64,000 nucleotides of DNA, taken from positions 13,767,507 to 13,831,506 of the forward strand of contig CM056569.1 of assembly GCA_029721515.1 (NCBI GenBank). Reading direction: 5' to 3'. Of the stretch, positions 23,622 through 35,569 are shown piece by piece. The stretch comes from Synanceia verrucosa (taxonomy: Eukaryota; Chordata; Actinopteri; Perciformes; Synanceiidae). The notes under the pieces are model-generated. The model did not search any database, was not told the origin of the DNA, and worked only from the letters and a program-made list of their open reading frames with translations. How positions within the stretch are numbered: position 1 is the stretch's first letter; each line of letters opens with the position of its first letter. The translations under genes were made by a program, and so were the position numbers.

Positions 23622-24272
23622 TAGGGGTGTAATGGTGTAAGTGTTCGTTCCATACTGCTTTACAGTAATAGCCAATCCAGGTGGTGGTAATGAGCCTAGA
23701 AGCTGCCAGTAACCATCATTAGCTAAAGAGGAGGAAGCCGTTACAAAATCAAACAGAGAAGAAGAGTGATGGAGAGTGGAGTTAGCAAATCACCCGTATG
23801 GGAACACTTTGGCTTCCCAGTTCAACATAACAGCGATGACAAGAGAGTGGTGGACTGGACAAAGACTGGATGTTGGCGATGTTTCTTGGAGGTGCGGTAC
23901 GTTGCTGGAAACACATCAAACATTAGACAGCATCATCTTGACATGTTCATCACTGATGTGAGGAAAAAAAACATGTGCAATAACATATCCTGGCTGCTGT
24001 TTTGTTTGTTTGACTTGTGCCAGTATAGAAACATTGCTAATGTGAGTGTATGAGCACTAATTACATTTTACTGTGTAAAACAACAATGAAATTGTTGGAG
24101 ATGGTTTTAAGTTTTGCAGCCAATTGGGATCTGTTCAAAATAAATGAAAAGACCTAGTCACACACGTGTGAGCTTTTGTCACTTTTTTCATGCTGTATTG
24201 AATCTGTGCGAACCAAGACCCCTACACCAAGGTACGTACCAAACCATGACTTGTTTGTACCGTTACACCCCA
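23622..24272 (+). mobile_element. hAT transposon remnant retaining a BED-finger coding part
   Basis: The left end TAGGGGTGTAATGGT and the right end ACCGTTACACCCCA are inverted repeats of a hAT family. The element is only about 650 bp, so most of the transposase has been deleted. It still carries the start of a transposase-like reading frame (see next entry). No matching 8-bp duplication is visible at these exact ends. Confidence 0.75.
23769..24053 (+). pseudogene. N-terminal BED zinc-finger fragment of a hAT transposase
   Basis: The ATG at 23769 opens a frame of about 94 codons. Residues 8-14 read SPVWEHFGF-like, followed by GCWRCFLEVRYVAGNTSNIR and HHLDMF. This is the BED finger pattern: VW..F, Cys-x2-Cys, GNTSN, then His residues. 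The usual final His of the finger seems to be replaced. After about residue 65 the frame enters unrelated sequence and stops at 24051-24053. The dimerisation and RNase-H-like catalytic domains of hAT transposases are absent, so it cannot transpose anything. It could in principle encode a short DNA-binding peptide, but I see no sign of selection for that. Confidence 0.65.
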
Positions 24273-25894
24273 GCACCCCGTTAGCCAACAGGCTAATACA
24301 AGTAGCATCCAGAGGGGTTGTTTTAAATAAATCATGGACTCTATTGTTTTATCGGTATACTTTTTATATTATGAGAACGCTGTGATAAGTACCCAACTTG
24401 GGTAAGATAATGTAACCCCTCTGAGGGTCACCACTGCTTAAAAGTGCACTAGACTATATATTTATGTGTGTATTTATGTATTTTAACCTTAAGTTGACAC
24501 CATCTTAAAGTTTCAATATGCCTTATTTCTATGCAAATTGACTAACATCAGGTGAACCGTGATTTATTGACAATCAAAAAACAACATAGTAAGAGACAAA
24601 AAATAATGACTTTTCCTCAAGTTGCATATTTAGTCCAAATCTGACATTAGTCCTTTAAACTTCATCTTAACCGTAATGGGTTTGCGTTGTTATAATCAAC
24701 TCCTCTGCTGTACAAACAAGTTCAAAACATACAAAAATAGAATCTGAGCATCAGCCCAGACTGCAATCTGCCCTTGGTTATTTTTTTTTCTGTTATGCTT
24801 TCCAAGCATCAGTGACTTGGCTTTAAGACGTTATAATCTGTCTCCGTATACCCATAAACCCTTGCGTTCCGGAGCAATTTCCTGTCCAGATTATGTTCTA
24901 ACTCCTACCGCAGCATGCTGCAGTTGTCTGGGTAGAGGACAGAGAAAGCTGTAGTGGAAGGCACCTCTGTAAATGCCAATGAGTCTCACCTGGACAGACG
25001 AACAACACACTTTAAGAGTTCAGATAAACTACTCATTGATGTGAATGCATCCTAAATCCCTGCAGCGTTTCACCCAGTGTGAAAATGTGGAGTTTAGTTT
25101 TCTCAACAACAGGAAACCTTTAATCTTTTGGTTTATAGCATACAGAAGACATATGCGGTGTGAATAAAACTGTGGAACATATGCGGCACATTAACGCTGA
25201 CAGCAGTGATAGCTTTACCTGAAACACCTCAGGGATTGTGTATTGTGAGCAAAAACATGCTTACATGCACCATATATGGAACGGCACACACATCTTGATC
25301 CTCCACTTTAATTACAGTTGCCTATATTTCTCTTCTGTGTTTCACACTAATTAGACAGAAGTGGTCTGTCGCGAGATAAACGATCCCATGTGGCACCCTT
25401 ATTTCGACTTTTATCGCAGCATCACACCCACACAATGCATGCAAAACACAGCAGAGGGTGCATCTACGCAATGGTGAACACATGCACACTGGACAGACAG
25501 TTAGACAGACAGACGGACGGACAGATGCTCATGCACGCATGCTCAAATATGCATACGTAAGCTGGATGCTAATTGGCACATGCTGGTTTTGATGTTTATA
25601 AAAGAAATAAAAAAATTCCTTCAGCAAACCTCGGTTTCCTGTTCAAAAGGGCTGTTGGATTTTAAAACGCCTTTACAGGCACTCGTTGCAGGGAGGTGCG
25701 ACACACTGTGTGCATGACGCCAAGCTCGTAATGCTTACCACGGCGCTGCCACTGTCGCCACCAGCCTCTAACCTGTAGCTTCTACGCCTTCCACACACCA
25801 CCCCAATGCTGGCCGCAGGACCGCACCCTACCAAGGGCCTCTGTTTATAGATGGGAGGTGAGCCCTGTGTGTGTGCGTGTGTGTGTGTGTGCGT

Positions 25895-25933
<39 letters not shown>

Positions 25934-25941
25934 CGTGTGTG

Positions 25942-25989
<48 letters not shown>

Positions 25990-27057
25990 AAAGCTTTCAC
26001 TTTCCTTCCACTGGTGCACAGCCTTACGTTGTGACTCCCACCTTGTGAAAGCCTGCGGTGAGGCAAGTGGAACACTGCAGACCCAGAAATGGCCCTGGCA
26101 CCTTTTTTTTTTAATTTGCCCTCAAATTGATCCAAGATGGCAGTGTAGATTCCTGACTAACAATGCAGATGTGGGACACTGTTGTTCATTAAGAAAGGCC
26201 ATATTAGCTTAGCCCCAGGTTAAGGCACAGGGGATGATGAGGGATATTAACTTTGGGCTCCTTTTCAGTGAGGTCTTAACCTCCCTCCACCTCTACCTCC
26301 ATTCCCTCTGTTCCAGTCTTTCCTTTCTTCTGACCTCTCCCTCCACCAGCTTCACTTCACTTGACCCCCATCACCCAGCCAATGGTAGGGTCCTCCGTGT
26401 CAAACACCGTCTGTAAAAACAGTGCCCAGATAAGGTGAAGACAGAGTAGGACCAAACATGAGGCAGCACATTCAGATGTAGCAAACTGCATCAGAGCTCC
26501 TCTAATGTGGACAACACAATGCGATAAGCCTAGCGTAGTACCAACACCGTGCTAAAACTGATTCAGTGTTGAGAAAACATGGCGCAGAGATAGGACGAAC
26601 AAAGTACCACACATTACGATTGTGTTTATTTCCAAGGCTCAGATAACAAGATGCTGCTGGCTGGAAGATAAGCTGGTGCAAGTAGCGGGGCAAACATATA
26701 GCTCCAAGCCTGTATGCATAAACACTGAATACAGCAGAGTGCTGCGGGAGGGCTTTGGGCCATTAACATGACTTTACACGCACTAATCAACATTTCTATC
26801 TCAGCTTACTGTCTCGCTTAAAGCTGGATTTTGCCAAACTGGGATATGGGCTCACATTTCCACCAAATATTACAAACTACAACCATGAAAATACAATGTG
26901 TAGAGTTTAGAAATCACATTTAGAGAAACAGAAAAGAGTAGAATGGACATTGTTACCCATGGTAATTTGATTAGTACAAAAAAGTGATGGTTGTCAGTTG
27001 TTATGACAACACGTTAGTGGGGCTAAAAAGTATGTTGCATCACAACTAAGTCAATAG
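24273..27057. other. Unassigned intergenic sequence
   Basis: No gene recognised. Includes a (CAGA/CGGA)n patch at about 25490-25525 and the large GT array at 25866-25984. Confidence 0.45.
25866..25984 (+). repeat. Long (GT)n microsatellite
   Basis: About 119 bases of GT repeat with scattered GC and CT interruptions. One of the longest dinucleotide arrays in the window. Potential Z-DNA former. Confidence 0.95.
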
Positions 27058-28026
27058 TAGGGCTGGGTACTGAACTTACATACTCTTGTAGCACCGACCA
27101 AAGAGCTCTGATCCTATCAGGTTTCAAAAAATGAATCATCTTTCAGTGCCAAATTCCAATCACAGATGGTACAAGGGACGGGGAGACATGTCCCCTTCAG
27201 ATTCATAGTGGCACTGATCTGTCCCCACACTTTCCCAGCATAAGGAGACAAACATCTCTGCTAAAAAAGGGATTAATGTCATTGCAGCAGCATTGGGACC
27301 CTGGCGTTTGTGTGTTTAGACTCAAGGTGCATTCCAGTCAAACACAAATGTCAGAATTTCCAAGCTCCAAGTCAGAATTTACATCAGAACCCACCATGAA
27401 GTCGGTCTACTTCCTGTTTGGTGCTGAGAGAGCGCATCCATTGTTTGTCTGTAATGGTGATGTCATATTTCTGATACGACAAGCCTTAAGACTTACGAGA
27501 ACATTAAACATGATTAATATTGTTGTAACGCCCAGACACGGAAAAAACGGGCTCAAATCGGGTCGTACGCCCACCTTACACCAAACAACGGGGATCACGG
27601 GAGTGCGCATCAACTTCAACAAGACGGTAAAGATTTTATTCTCACTTTAGAATTGTGTCTGTGACTTTGAAATCGTCTGACAGGTCGGTGGGTGTAAGGC
27701 GGGCATTAATCTCACCAATGTTTTGTTCATGTTTTGTTGTACGTCTGAAAGGTTGGAAGAGCTGGGAGCACTAAACTTTGAGGTTATCATGATCTGAACT
27801 CTAAGTTCTGACTGCCAGTGAACACACCATAAAGCACAGTCTGAATCCCCAGGGTCCTAAAGAGGAACTGGTAGCAGCCTGTGTCTATTATACCATGATA
27901 ATGACCAAATAAGACAAAAAAAACTTATTGAGGTATCGAAAAAAGTATTGTTCTGGAACTAGTATCGAAACAAAAGGTACTAAAATTGGCATCATAACAA
28001 AATTATTTGCACAACGCTCAGCCCTA
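27058..28026. mobile_element. hAT-type MITE (TAGGGCTGGGTAC family) with a nested element
   Basis: The left end is TAGGGCTGGGTACTGAAC. The right end CAACGCTCAGCCCTA reads TAGGGCTGAGCG on the other strand. GGTATCGAAAAAAGTAT and AGTATCGAAACAAAAGGTAC near the right end are typical internal words of this fish family. It is interrupted by another repeat at 27326-27828. Non-coding. Confidence 0.55.
27326..27828. mobile_element. MITE with GGTGYRTTCCA ends, nested
   Basis: The left end GGTGCATTCCAGT and the right end (GGTGTGTTCACTGG on the minus strand) form imperfect inverted repeats. GTCAGAATTTCCAAGCTCC is typical of a fish MITE I recall. The centre (27510-27720) is CpG-rich and unrelated. It lies inside 27058-28026. 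Confidence 0.5.
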
Positions 28027-28329
28027 AGCAGAGGTGGTCAAAGAATCACAGCATGAGTTAGGCCGTGGGTTGCCACAACTCATTTTATTCTGAAGTTATC
28101 CCACTACAATGCAAACTACAATAGCAGCAGTACACATGAAAGCATTCTGCTACGTTGATTCTCCTCTATTACAATCATCTATTTCTGATCATTACCTTCA
28201 TATCTGGTGTGACTGTAACACATGATCTTCCTCAGCAGATGGAGTTTGCCCTGTTATGATGGAGCAAATTAAATGTACAAGCTCAAATATCCATTCTAGT
28301 AAGCACTTCAAGCACTTCCCGGCATCGTC

Positions 28330-28445
28330 TCAAAGATTACTTTCATTATTGATTAATAAGTTGATTATATTTCTGAATAAGTGATGAATAATTTAGTCGA
28401 TAAAATGTCGGAAAATAGCTTATCACAAGTTCCACGTGAGTCTAG
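28330..28445. mobile_element. Truncated MITE, opposite orientation to 21431-21742
   Basis: TTACTTTCATTATTGATTAAT, then GTCGATAAAATGTCGGAAAAT matches the opposite strand of the same family as 21431-21742, without the far half. Confidence 0.5.
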
Positions 28446-30977
28446 GGTGATTTTGCCAAATTGTTCCCAATACATGTTCTGTTGTTTCAGCACTAGTGTT
28501 GTATCAGTCATTTGTTGATGTGTTATAGTAGTTCTGCAGCAGTATAGTATAATAAATCAGTGCAGTATTGCACCAGCTTCCTGTTATAGATGTCATTTCA
28601 TCATTCTCTTCAGAATAACCAGTTGCATTTCTCTACTAGCTTCTCTTAAAATTGCCATAAAAAAATGTCCCTCCGATCATCACTTTTGAAACGAGCAAAC
28701 AGAAAGAGTCATGTGTCACTTTTTCAGATTTACAAGCCAAACGCTGCACCCTGCTATCCCATTTTAAAAAGGAAAAAAAAATGTCCCACTCTTTCATTGT
28801 GAATAAGGAGAGACTCCAACAGGTTTCTGTCACTGGGATGAAAAACCAAAGCCCAGACACTCACCGCTCTCAAATGGAGAGCCTTTTAAATCCTCTGACA
28901 ATGAGCGAGACAGATAAGGAGAGAGAGGAGAGGGGGAGAGAGAGAGAAAGGAAGACACTCACAAACAGAGGAGAGAGAGATATATAGAAAGGTGTAAAAT
29001 GGAGAGGATAACGAATGAGTGCACCGCTGAGAGGGAGTCTTAATGATGTCAATGTGATAAGTCCAAAACGAGGTGAAAATTGAAATGAGTGCTGCCACGG
29101 CGGTGGTCGGCGGGGAGAGTGAATAGTGCCGCCGCCACCACATTCATTCGCTTAGATTAGCTGGGGGAGAAAATAGAGAAGAGGTGAGAAAAGAGGTGAG
29201 AAAGGAGTGAGGAGGAGGGAAGCAGCAGGAGAGATCTGTGAACCTGTAAACGGGAAAAAGCAAAATGAAAAAGCAGGTGATGAGGAGGGGACAAAGACAG
29301 AACCAGCCAGAGAGGGACGGGGGGTAAAAAACACAGAAAAGCGACAGAAGAAAGAGGAGAAAGAGAAAGAATGAACACGAGGGAGACAAAGGGAGACTGG
29401 GAGCTAAGTTCAAGCCAAAGTCAATTGAACAACTAATGTGAATCGATTTGTTGCCTCTGCTTTTGCTCTTTGGAGAGAGAGTGACATTTTAAAGGCATAT
29501 TTTATTATTGGGAGGAGGCGGGGCTGTTTGCCTGGCAACCGAACATGCTGACAGCCCGCTGACAGCTGGACGGAACAAACTGAATAGAAGAAATACTGCA
29601 AATGGCCTGTGTGTGCTCAGGGATCCATTGTGCGTCTGGTGAAGTGTGTGTGCATGTTTGTGTGTGTGCAATGTGCCACATAACGTACACAGGGAACATG
29701 GAAGTGTGGGGAGTGTACATTCTTGCATAAGTACTGCGTCTCTGTGTGTTTACTGACATGATAAATACTTTAAATGGCCTGCGTATTGCGTTCTTGTAGG
29801 TGTGTGTTTGTGTCCAGGCATGTGTTTGTGTGTGTGTGAGAGTGTTGAGCATGTACTGTGAGAATAATTCATGACGGTGAGTGCGTGAAATGTGGTGGCC
29901 GTCCATGGGCAGCCTGGACTTCTGCCAGTATGGAGCGCCAGCATTAATAATTAAAACCACTTTTACAGGAAGGATCTCTGCAGCGTCTGTTGTCGGCTGC
30001 TCTCTTGAAGGGCGCGTTCAGGACAATCACACTGAGGAAAAGTTTGGAAATGTTGCACAGAAAAAAGACAGTGCTGTGTTATTCACAGAGGTGACTAGGC
30101 ATGGCTGCAAAACATCCATTTCAAAGCTCCACAGCTATCTGACTAACTGGATCTTTCTGTGTCTCTATAATTGATTCAAGGTGTTCGGTCTTGTTCTTTT
30201 CCACCGAGCGTACGATCATTTTTGGTTCAGGACGATGTAAAGTCAAAGAGGCGTCACAGGAATTCACTCAGTCGCAAGGACCTACATCCCAAAGCAGGGC
30301 GCCAAAATAAATAATTGAATCATAGTAGTCTTAGCAGACCTCAGCAGGCCTCGTCTCTCGGCAGTCTCTGGGCGGATTCCAGCGAGCGTAGTAAACTACT
30401 TTTCATGTAATCCTGGGAAAAGTCTTCCAAGCAGCATGCTGTGCTGAGGAGTGGATCAAAACAAACAAAACAACATAGCTGTTCACCAGCGTGGCCACGT
30501 TCCAACCCAAAGGAGTCATCCTTAAGCCCAAATGGCTGGCCAAATATCTGCACTGGGCCAATCCACACTTTATTGGAAACGCTAATGACTAGCCAGGGAA
30601 ATCAGCTTTTGCACATTACACATTCTGAACCACAAACATTATTGCACATTGCGGACACTTGCACATTATTTTGTGATTATGCAGCTGATCAAATGTCCTG
30701 CTTCTGTAATTCAACATGCCTCTGAAATTGAAACTAGATGTCGGGTTAAGACATAACGTGGAGGCTGGCTCCTAACAGGGTCTATTTAGTAGGGCTGTCC
30801 TGAATACCAGCTTTTGGGCTCCAGTGGACTCAGACGTCTCCTCTTTCCTGTGTGTGTGTGTGTGTGTGTGCGCGCGCCAGTGTCCATCAAGTCCTTAAGC
30901 AGAGGGTTTGTCAAAACATTAAAAAGAGTTACAAGAGCAGCTTGCAGTCCTACAAACGTATGTGAAGCCTACTTAAC
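28446..30977. other. Unassigned sequence with purine-rich tracts
   Basis: 28905-28985 and 29160-29400 are GA-rich on the plus strand. 29410-29540 is complex. A GT/GC array lies at 30850-30877. No coding exon recognised. Confidence 0.5.
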
Positions 30978-31482
30978 TAGGGCTGGGGTGATTCGTCGAC
31001 GTAGCCATGGCTACTCCGGTGTTTGTTTGTCCCAACATTAACATCAAGATGTCTGTTACAACGCCGTTACAGACGGTGAAATGTGGCGCGTTATAATGAA
31101 CTGATATCTATGAATGAATGTTTGAAGCGATCATGATCATGGTGATGTCATCGCAACAAATGCCAGTGTGACGTCACTACAACACATTTGGTGCGACATT
31201 TTGATCTGTTATTGTATCTGTTTTTCACGTTCGCCCACCTGCACTCAGCGGTGCTGGTGGCTCTTCTTCTCTGAAGTTTGAAGCATTGTTGAAACTTTAA
31301 GTAGTGAAGAAAATACTTGAATTAGGACCAAGAGTATGTCTACCAGTTGTGGTTTGAGGTTCAATAAATGAAAAATGGAGTTAAATGGAGTTAAATGTTG
31401 TCACAATAACCATTAGAATAATCAATAAATTTGTTGATAGATTAGTCGACTAATCAAAAAACTAATCATTAGTGCATCTCTA
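30978..31482. mobile_element. hAT-type MITE (GATTAGTCGACTAATC family)
   Basis: The left end is TAGGGCTGGGGTGATTCGTC. The right end carries GATTAGTCGACTAATC and ATTAGTGCATCTCTAA. Both are typical termini of Charlie/hAT-like fish MITEs. The termini are only partly inverse to each other and no target duplication is visible. Non-coding. Confidence 0.5.
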
Positions 31483-32350
31483 ATAATAGTGAATATTTTA
31501 TTTAATTTCTGCTAATAGAGCCACTGAAATATTACAGTTTTAAACTTGTGCAACCACTCTGAAGCTCACTGAGGAGGCAATGTGATGACAAGATTATACA
31601 GAGTTACTTTCATGATACAAATGGATACAAGAGACATGATGTCGTGTTTACCATCTATTAACGACAGTTCAGCTCATCATTTTAATGATGTAACATTTTT
31701 GATGGAACAGAGAAGTGTTTCGTTTGAACAGGTAAAGAACAACAAAAGAAACAGGAAATCAAATTTCCTTCAGTTAGACTTCTTTGCATTATAATTAGAC
31801 TGTAGCTGCCAAAAATGGAGCATTTAGCTTGAGAGCTACCAGTAACTGATCAGCAGATCATCTCTTTGATCAGCCATACACATACTCCCAAAACACAATA
31901 TTACAGTATATTTAGCACATCAGTCTACATACATCTGGCTGCTGCTAACTGCTTTTACTCTCAAGTGGCTGCTACTGCATTAAATCTGTCAGCAGCCACT
32001 GAAAGATCATTCACCTTACTTCATTTGACTGCTATTTGCTATGATATTCAAGGCATATTTCATCAGCGAGCGTGCTGTCGAAAATAATAGGGAACAACAA
32101 CTTCATTTCATCAGTGTCTGTTACCCCAGGAGGTTTGTGTTATTGCACTCTGCCCAGAAAAGTATTGCTTTCCAATTTGATGGTAAGAACAGCTTTGAAC
32201 GGAGCGATTACACCAAGGTGAATTGTATTTGCCATAATGATTAACTATGATATTTTGGACTGTTTTTAGGAACACTACCAAATTCAGTGTTTCAACTAGG
32301 ACTAGGACAAGGCTCCACCTTTCATCTCCATCTGTTCTGCTTGACACTAG
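31483..32350. other. Unassigned intergenic sequence
   Basis: No gene, repeat or element recognised. Confidence 0.4.
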
Positions 32351-33030
32351 CCACGTTTACATGATGTTTTTTAATTCCAAATTAATTGTTTGGAATTAAA
32401 CAGTTCGGAAATAAAATATTCACCTTCGAGTTTACATGGAAATAATAATTCTGAATTGGGGTTTACATGGAAAACACATTAAATCACCTTTATTTAATTC
32501 CGCTCAACGTCTGGGGGTCCGGAATGGCTCTGATTGGATAGTGGGCGCACTTACGTAATTACTGTCTACCGGAAGACGACATGGTGGCATGGTGGTGTAG
32601 TGGTTAGCACTGTTGCCTCACAGCAAGAAGGTACCGGGTTCGATTCCCAGCTCGAGGGCCTTTGTATGTGGAGTTTGCATGTTCTCCCCCGTGTCTGCGT
32701 GGGTTCTCTCCGGGTACTCCAGCTTCCTCCCACCATCCAAAAACATGCATGGGGATTAGGTTAATTGGCTAATTTATATTGATCTTAGGTGTGAATGTGA
32801 GTGTGAGTGGTTGTCTGTCTCTATGTGTCCTGTGATGAACTGCAGACTTGTCCAGGGTGTACCCTGCCTTTCACCCTAAGACAGCTGGGATAGGGAAAGA
32901 ATTAAGTTTAACTCCAAATAATAATTTTCATTCGGAATTAAATGTTTACATGGTCTTTTTAAAGTGGAATTAATTTTTATTTGGAATTAAGTTAGTTTTA
33001 TTCGGGATTAAAGTTCTCATATAAACGCAG
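32351..33030. mobile_element. MITE interrupted by a SINE
   Basis: The left end CACGTTTACATGATG and the right end CATATAAACGC (GCGTTTATATGAG inverted) form imperfect inverted repeats. Repeated GGAATTAA and TTTACATGG words occur on both sides of the inserted SINE (32583-32895). Without the SINE the element would be about 370 bp. Superfamily not determined. Confidence 0.6.
32583..32895 (+). mobile_element. tRNA-derived SINE (V-SINE-like)
   Basis: The tRNA-like head carries a perfect RNA polymerase III box A (TGGTGTAGTGG, 32593-32603) and box B (GGTTCGATTCC, 32637-32647) with normal tRNA spacing. It is followed by the very common fish body GGAGTTTGCATGTTCTCCCC, GGGTACTCC, CTTCCTCCCACC, then TGTGATGAACTG and CAGCTGGGATAGG. 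The body matches a family I know from many teleosts; the V-SINE name is tentative. Confidence 0.85.
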
Positions 33031-33561
33031 CAATTCTGAGTGAGACAAGTTATCTAGTTAGCAAACTGAGTTAAAACTGACTTCGTCCATCATGGTTCCT
33101 CATCATGAAAAAAAAAAAAAAAAAAAGGAGATCTGTCGGGCCTCTTAGTTGAGTGTGTGTTCAGTAATAGGCACAGATGTTTGTCGAATGTGGATCTAGG
33201 GTAAAGAAGAAGAAGAAAAAAAACCCACGCCAGCATGTCAGTGCTCAGAAGGGTGTGATAGAAAGGCTGAAAATGAATCCCTCACACACACAAACTCACA
33301 TCCATTACCCGCCGCCCGAGCCTCCCTCCCCCCCGTTCTCGTGGGTGTCGGAGTGAGAAATTAAATTTTTCTGATGAGAAAGTTTTTCCTGCCCCCGTTC
33401 CTCTCCTCCCTCTCTCCCCTCCCATCCATTCTTTAATTTATTTGCTTATTTATGAACTATTAATTTATGCGCTGGGAGAGAAATTAACAGTTGTGCAGTC
33501 AAGTGTTCGGGGTTGCTGCCGCGCTCACAATAGATGATCATCACCAAGGGACTGGCATGAG

Positions 33562-33596
<35 letters not shown>

Positions 33597-35219
33597 GGAA
33601 CACATGACACCATACACTCACTCAAAGAGATGCTACATAACAATTTGGTGCTAAAATAAGTGTCCGTCAGTTCTCAACAAACAAACTTCCATCAGGTTTT
33701 AATTGTTGCAGCTCAGCCTGAGCACCTCCATCCATTCCTCCTGCAGTGTGAGAACAAGAGGTGAGGAACATGTTTAGAGTGAGGGAAATCAACTCAATAA
33801 ACTGACTCTCCAGCAGATATGTAGCATTCTGCTGACAATGTGTTCTCTGTCACGCTTAAAGTAAAAATACAGTAACACTTCCTAGGTGAATACAGAGGAA
33901 GACACAGCTTTGCGTCTTCCTATCCACACACATATAAGTCTGTTAGACAAAGTGCTAAATCATCTTTAGTGCCATGCAAATATATTATTTTCATTTTTTT
34001 ATTTTCTGGAGCTATAAAAGCGACTAATTAAATTGAGCAGAATGAATTTTAGTAGTGGTGTAATGAGTCAGTTCATTTATGACTATTTAGTGTTTAGCAA
34101 AACTGCACCCTACAGAAACGTTGAGGAAACATTAAAAGGAGATGAAAAACACCAGAAGGTCTGTTATTAGTATGTAGGGAGCAAAATCCACCACTCAGCC
34201 GTAAGTACAACATGTTATGCTATGCTACATGCTATGAGTCCATACAGGAACATCAAAAGAATGTATTCTTGTGGATTCTTCGCTCTACAGCCGTCCCTTC
34301 ACGCTCTGTTCACCCGTATGCTTCTCTACAAGTTCCCACGCCCACGCTATCCCAGCATGCTACATGTTTATCCAGTCAGTCATCCAGGCGGTCAGTCGGT
34401 AATTCAGTCAGTCAATTAGGTGAGGCAGTCCATCAGGCGAGTCAGCGTAGGCGGGAATAGAACTGACGTGCAGATAGGTCGGTCAGCCCCGCAGGGGCAG
34501 CGGAAACACGACACGACCCATGCCGCCTCATTAGTAGGTTAACTGGCACGTGTGGGCGGCCAATGACTGTGCTTATGTGTGGGAAGGCAGAGCGGACAGG
34601 CGGAGCTATAAGTGAGTGACAGCGGCGTGGGCGATGGGGCTGTGCTCGGTGGCCGGAGTGCACCCCAGGGGAAGGTGACAGTGTGTGTTTAAGTGTGTTC
34701 TCTTTGTGTGAAATTGAGTGAGTACTAACGCTGCGGTGGCGTCGACAAGGTTCTCAGTGAGGGACGTGGGTGGACAGGCTTTGTCCAACACTCAGTTTCC
34801 ATTTGGCTTGGACATACAGATTACAAAGGGTGCCAAAATAGCCAGTAGGACTGAGTGATGATGACCCCTCAGTGACATGGACCTGACCTCCATTCTGGAT
34901 GGGCTAAATTTACACCCTTTGGTCTGATTTGGTACAAATCTAATGTGGGTTTATGCAGGACTGACTTACAGTAGCACTAGGCTAAGTGGACAGTGAGAAA
35001 TATTAGCTACATGGTGAATAAAATTGAGACATATTTGATTTTACAATAGCAAATATAAACATATATATAGAAATATGTATAAATACTCACTGTGGCCCAG
35101 CCTTGACTTTGTTTTGAGCAAATAGAAGAGCGGAGAGAAGGACAAGAGGCCTTTGCAGCTTTTGATAGTGAATACATATGTAGTTTCTCATTTGTGCCTT
35201 CAAGCAGATTACAGATTTT
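33031..35219. other. Unassigned sequence including a CpG-rich patch
   Basis: Poly(A) run at about 33109-33126, CA array at 33562-33594, and CpG-rich sequence at 34430-34780 (see findings). No exon recognised. Confidence 0.45.
33562..33594 (+). repeat. (CA)n microsatellite
   Basis: Uninterrupted CA array of about 16 units. Confidence 0.95.
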
Positions 35220-35569
35220 AAGAAGAAGAAGAAGAATTCCTTTATTAATCCCTCAATGAGGGAAATTACATTTTTTCACTCTGTTAGTATATATATATTT
35301 TTCAATTGCACATTACACACACAAGTCATGAAACAAACACATGCATTGGAGGAGAGGTGTCAGAGTGAGGGGGCTGCCCCTTATCCAGGCGCCCCGAGCA
35401 GTTGGGGGTTCGGTGCCTTGCTCAAGGGCACCTCGGCAGTGCCCAGGAGGAGGAACTGGCACCTCTCCAGCTACCAGTCCACTCTCCACATTTTGGTCCG
35501 ACCTGGACTTGAACTGGCGACCCTCCGATTCCCAGCCAAGTCACTACAGACTGAGCTGGTGGCACAAAC
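35220..35569 (-). mobile_element. tRNA-derived SINE, minus orientation
   Basis: On the minus strand the head reads GCCACCAGCTCAGTCTG (box A-like), then AGTTCAAGTCC (box B; plus positions 35505-35515). The body contains the inverse of TCGGTGCCTTGCTCAAGGGC. The tail reads AATTTCCCTCATTGAGGG, then ATTAATAAAGGAATTC and a (TTC)n end at 35220-35234. This matches an abundant teleost SINE. A related copy in plus orientation is at 43621-43850. Confidence 0.8.

Noticed and set aside
27276..27650. 124-codon open frame
   Set aside because: It lies across the nested MITE pair at 27058-28026 and matches no family I know.
32583..32660. Possible tRNA gene (box A and box B)
   Set aside because: The boxes are good, but the sequence runs into a SINE body and does not fold as a complete tRNA with an acceptor stem. 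It is the head of a SINE.
34300..34440. Tandem CAGTCAGT-like words as a possible satellite
   Set aside because: The copies are too irregular to define a unit. Treated as low-complexity sequence.
35480..35569. Possible tRNA gene on the minus strand
   Set aside because: tRNA-like boxes are present but followed by a SINE body and a (TTC)n tail.
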